From: an uncultured Clostridia bacterium
Lineage (GTDB): Bacteria > Bacillota > Clostridia > TANB77 > CAG-508
Direction: 5' to 3'
Length of the DNA: 64,000 nt
NCBI GenBank assembly: GCA_934120045.1
Contig: CAKOTF010000006.1
Location: forward strand, 1 to 64,000
Position 1 is the stretch's first letter. Each line of letters starts with the position of its first letter. Below, piece after piece: positions 62,019-64,000 of this stretch. Below the pieces are notes generated by a model that was not told the DNA's origin, made no database searches, and saw only the letters and a program-made list of their open reading frames with translations. Both the position numbers and the translations under genes were made by a program.

Positions 62019-62124
62019 TTGATTTCCTAGTTTTACTAATCTTGTTGATAATTCTTCAACAACGATTTCTACTCCACCTTCTCTACTAGGAATTCTTTTA
62101 TGTCCGAATCATTGCAATCTTCAT
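62019..62124 (-). pseudogene. Displaced 5' end of the GT4 gene
   Basis: From the ATG at 62124 the minus strand encodes MKIAMIRT and then a stop. In the frame shifted by one base it continues GHKRIPSREGGVEIVVEE into the GT4 ORF. The extra base is the G at 62106. The GT4 N-terminal glycine loop (GHKRIPSREGG) is typical of the family, so this is the natural start. Confidence 0.8.
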
Positions 62125-62150
62125 TTACTTTTGACTCCCTTTTTATTTTT

Positions 62151-62867
62151 CTACAAAGCTCCTTCTCTTTTAACCAACTTCATTGCAGTCTTAAACAATA
62201 TTTTAATATCACCTTTCAAACTATGATTATAATAATATTGCATATCCAAATCAATTCTAGTTGCAAAATCAACATCGCTTCTTCCACTTATTTGCCATAA
62301 TCCTGTAAGACCTGGTTTACAAGTAGTTATGTATTTATAATAACCATTCATATCTTCTTTTTCTCTCTCAAGATAAGGTCTTGGTCCAACTAAGCTCATA
62401 TCTCCTTTTAATACATTTATAAACTGTGGAAATTCATCTAAACTTGTTTTTCTTATAAATTCACCAACTTTTGTTACTCTTGTATCATGTTTTAATTTTT
62501 TATATTTTTTATATTCTTTTCTAGCCTCTTCATTCTCTTCTAAATATTTTTTTAATTTTTCATCTGCTCCTACAACCATTGAACGATATTTGTACATCTT
62601 AAATAACTTTCCGTTTTTTCCCATTCTATATTGACTATAAAATATTGGACCATTATCTTTACAAATCAAATTTGCTATTGCTATTCCAATTGTTAATGGC
62701 ATTAATACAATTGTTCCAACAATTCCCCCAAAAATATCTATTAATCTTTTTAAAATTTTTTCAATTAATAAACTATCTGTTTTTTCTGGAATATATTGTT
62801 GTGGTTGTACTAATGCTGTTTCATTATTAGACGCTATTATTTCAGCCTCTTTTTCTTTTATATCCAT
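62151..62867 (-). CDS. Initiating sugar-phosphate transferase (PglC/WcaJ type)
   Basis: The 238-residue protein transfers a sugar phosphate to undecaprenyl phosphate, starting the repeat unit. It has a single membrane hairpin (about 45-70) and the conserved core: YRMGKNGKLFKMYKYRSM, RKTSLDEFPQFINVLKGDMS, VGPRP and KPGLTGLWQISGRSD. It is the short form without the extra N-terminal helices of WbaP. It stands 42 bp after vanZ. Confidence 0.94.
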   Translation of the reverse strand: MDIKEKEAEIIASNNETALVQPQQYIPEKTDSLLIEKILKRLIDIFGGIVGTIVLMPLTIGIAIANLICKDNGPIFYSQYRMGKNGKLFKMYKYRSMVVGADEKLKKYLEENEEARKEYKKYKKLKHDTRVTKVGEFIRKTSLDEFPQFINVLKGDMSLVGPRPYLEREKEDMNGYYKYITTCKPGLTGLWQISGRSDVDFATRIDLDMQYYYNHSLKGDIKILFKTAMKLVKREGAL

Positions 62868-62908
62868 TATTTATATTTCCCCCTTAAATATAAATTGTAA
62901 TACTTTTG

Positions 62909-63442
62909 TTACATTCTATCAGATGTTACTTCTCTATTCTCTTTCTTTTTTCTCTCACTCACTTTTCTTGCAATCCATAATACAAAAATCACAATACATA
63001 TACCAAGGCAAACACCTGCAGAGTCAATCATAACATCAAAAAATCTAGCAGACCTCCCAGGCACAAAATATTGATGTATTTCATCAGAACTTGCATACAA
63101 TACACCAACTATTAAACTTGTCCATATTCTTTTATTTTGCTTTAACTTATATGTGCTCATAAGTGACATCATTAGTACTCCTACTACTGTATATATTGAA
63201 AAATGTGCTAATTTTCTTATTATTTTTTCTGTATGCTCTAAAAATAGCTCTTTTTCATTTTTAGGCATATTTTGTACTTTTTTGATATTACTTGTAACTA
63301 TTTCTGTAACTTTTCTACTAACTCCACTTGACTGTGTTCCATTTTGGTTTGAAAAACAGAATATTCGTACAAATGTTGCAAGTAATAATATTATTAATAT
63401 TCCTCTTAATATGTTTATTTTGCTAATCTTATTTTTTCTCAT
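62909..63442 (-). CDS. VanZ family membrane protein
   Basis: The 177-residue protein has about four helices and the VanZ signature ASSDEIHQYFVPGRSARFFDVMIDSAG (read in parts, around residues 115-140). VanZ relatives often lie near surface polysaccharide genes; VanZ itself raises teicoplanin resistance, but the wider role is unknown. It is the first gene after the strong promoter at 63470-63498, so it may be expressed with the exopolysaccharide genes. Confidence 0.9.
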   Translation of the reverse strand: MRKNKISKINILRGILIILLLATFVRIFCFSNQNGTQSSGVSRKVTEIVTSNIKKVQNMPKNEKELFLEHTEKIIRKLAHFSIYTVVGVLMMSLMSTYKLKQNKRIWTSLIVGVLYASSDEIHQYFVPGRSARFFDVMIDSAGVCLGICIVIFVLWIARKVSERKKKENREVTSDRM

Positions 63443-63469
63443 TTTTGTTCCTCTGTTCCTATCTATATA

Positions 63470-63498
63470 ATTTTAATATTATATTAAGATTTTGTCAA
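63470..63498 (-). promoter_or_regulatory. Sigma-A promoter of the exopolysaccharide operon
   Basis: On the minus strand, a consensus TTGACA, a 17-bp spacer and TAAAAT, 28 bp before the VanZ ATG at 63442. It could drive the whole block to 46208. Confidence 0.8.
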
Positions 63499-63520
63499 TA
63501 TGCAACAGGCTATTTTTCAT

Positions 63521-63542
63521 CCAAAAATGCCTCCATTTTTGG
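63521..63542. other. Hairpin upstream of the exopolysaccharide promoter
   Basis: CCAAAAATG and CATTTTTGG form a perfect 9-bp stem with a CCTC loop. It stands about 25 bp upstream of the -35. It could be a protein-binding palindrome or part of the termination of the preceding gene. Confidence 0.4.
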
Positions 63543-63568
63543 AGATTTTATACAACTTTCTTAACAAA

Positions 63569-63650
63569 AAAGTCAGAACTCAAAGTCCGTTATCTCATTA
63601 TCAAATCCATTTTAATTTAATAATAAGTAACAACTTCATTTTCTGACTTT
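63569..63650 (-). terminator. Long-loop hairpin after the LCP gene
   Basis: AAAGTCAGAA and TTCTGACTTT pair across a 62-base loop, followed on the minus strand by TTTTTTGTT. It starts 51 bp after the LCP stop. This could be an unusual terminator or an RNA element in the exopolysaccharide leader. Confidence 0.4.
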
Positions 63651-63700
63651 CTTTATAATTAAATTTTACTTTTTATTTTATATCATCTTTACCTATAATT

Positions 63701-64000
63701 CTATTCACCATAAATAGTATTTTTCATATTCTTACTAGCCTTTTGTAGATCACAAACATAATAATATATACCATTTATATTATCACCTTTTCCACCATCA
63801 TCTTCTGAAGGAATTTGTTTTGATGGTATATTGGTTAAATATTTATTTGTATTTCCTAATACATCTGAAGCAATTCCCATACATTCAGAAACATTCAAAT
63901 TTGTTTTTACCTCTGATAATACACTATCACTCAAACTCCAAAGCTGTGTTATACTCATTGTAGATACTTTATTCATTGCCGCTGTAAGAACATCTCTTTG
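63701..64000 (-). CDS. LCP (LytR-CpsA-Psr) family protein, C-terminal part only
   Basis: The reading frame enters from the right edge as QRDVLTAAMNKV and ends at 63701. Only about 99 residues are visible. The pattern of the opening helix, LWSLSDSVLSEVKTNLNV and a final helix suits the C-terminus of LCP enzymes. These attach teichoic acid or capsule to the wall, and one commonly heads such operons. The catalytic core is outside the window, so this is a moderately supported call. Confidence 0.55.
   Translation of the reverse strand, partial: QRDVLTAAMNKVSTMSITQLWSLSDSVLSEVKTNLNVSECMGIASDVLGNTNKYLTNIPSKQIPSEDDGGKGDNINGIYYYVCDLQKASKNMKNTIYGE

Noticed and set aside
1..64000. tRNA, rRNA, CRISPR array or insertion sequence
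   Set aside because: I saw no cloverleaf, rRNA-like, regularly spaced repeat or transposase signal in the window.

Overview
The window is strongly A+T-rich. It has Firmicutes-style ribosome binding sites (AAAGGA/GGAGG) and many textbook sigma-A promoters with 17-bp spacers. It carries two sporulation markers, a SpoIVB peptidase and an alpha/beta-type small acid-soluble spore protein (SASP). Together with the addA, sbcDC, queA-tgt and trpS-obg genes this points to a low-GC, endospore-forming member of the Clostridia. Genus or species cannot be fixed from the sequence alone. No rRNA, tRNA, CRISPR array, transposase or integrase was found. Almost everything lies on the minus strand; the only clear plus-strand genes are three small ones at 8138, 9180 and 36264.

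Layout: (1) 0.3-8 kb, a DNA-repair operon sbcD-sbcC-addA. A 123-bp palindromic mobile-element-like repeat sits between sbcC and addA. (2) 8.1-10.8 kb, small unknown or membrane proteins with strong expression signals. (3) 10.9-15.5 kb, the queuosine genes queA and tgt with an unknown membrane protein between them, followed by a WG-repeat protein. (4) 15.6-18.9 kb, an orphan VirD4/TraG-like ATPase and a metal/arsenic-type permease. (5) 19-21.3 kb, trpS-obg behind a structured leader. (6) 21.4-35 kb, SpoIVB, a GT-C-like membrane protein, and then a Tad-like pilus/secretion locus. In transcription order that locus is a CpaB/SAF protein, two CpaE-like proteins lacking a P-loop, a membrane-anchored CpaF ATPase, a fused TadB-TadC, and six small single-pass proteins. 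Four of the six begin with a shared MENA- N-terminus. (7) 35-36.5 kb, a HAD phosphatase and the SASP.

(8) 36.6-42.2 kb is a cell-surface block: CpsB phosphatase, CpsD tyrosine kinase and Wzz co-polymerase, preceded by a class D-like sortase and two sortase substrates (LAYTG and LPKTG). The LPKTG protein has a cohesin-like domain. (9) 42.3-46 kb is a two-gene cassette, a KAP-family P-loop NTPase with a frameshifted 3' end and an Rpn-type PD-(D/E)XK nuclease. It has its own promoter and separates the regulatory and biosynthetic halves of the polysaccharide locus. (10) 46.2-64 kb is a Wzx/Wzy-type exopolysaccharide operon: LCP protein (cut by the window edge), VanZ, initiating sugar-phosphate transferase, glycosyltransferases, acyltransferase, radical SAM/SPASM protein, pyruvyl transferase, Wzy polymerase, two flippases, an FrhB-like iron-sulfur protein, and a large surface beta-helix protein ending in a dockerin.

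The most interesting signals are four. The first is the Tad-like locus with leaderless pilin-like paralogues and no prepilin peptidase. The second is a possible surface cohesin-dockerin pair linked to sortase and exopolysaccharide. The third is the orphan VirD4-like ATPase. The fourth is a pair of single-base frameshifts, in the KAP NTPase and in a GT4 glycosyltransferase, both reconstructable from the sequence.
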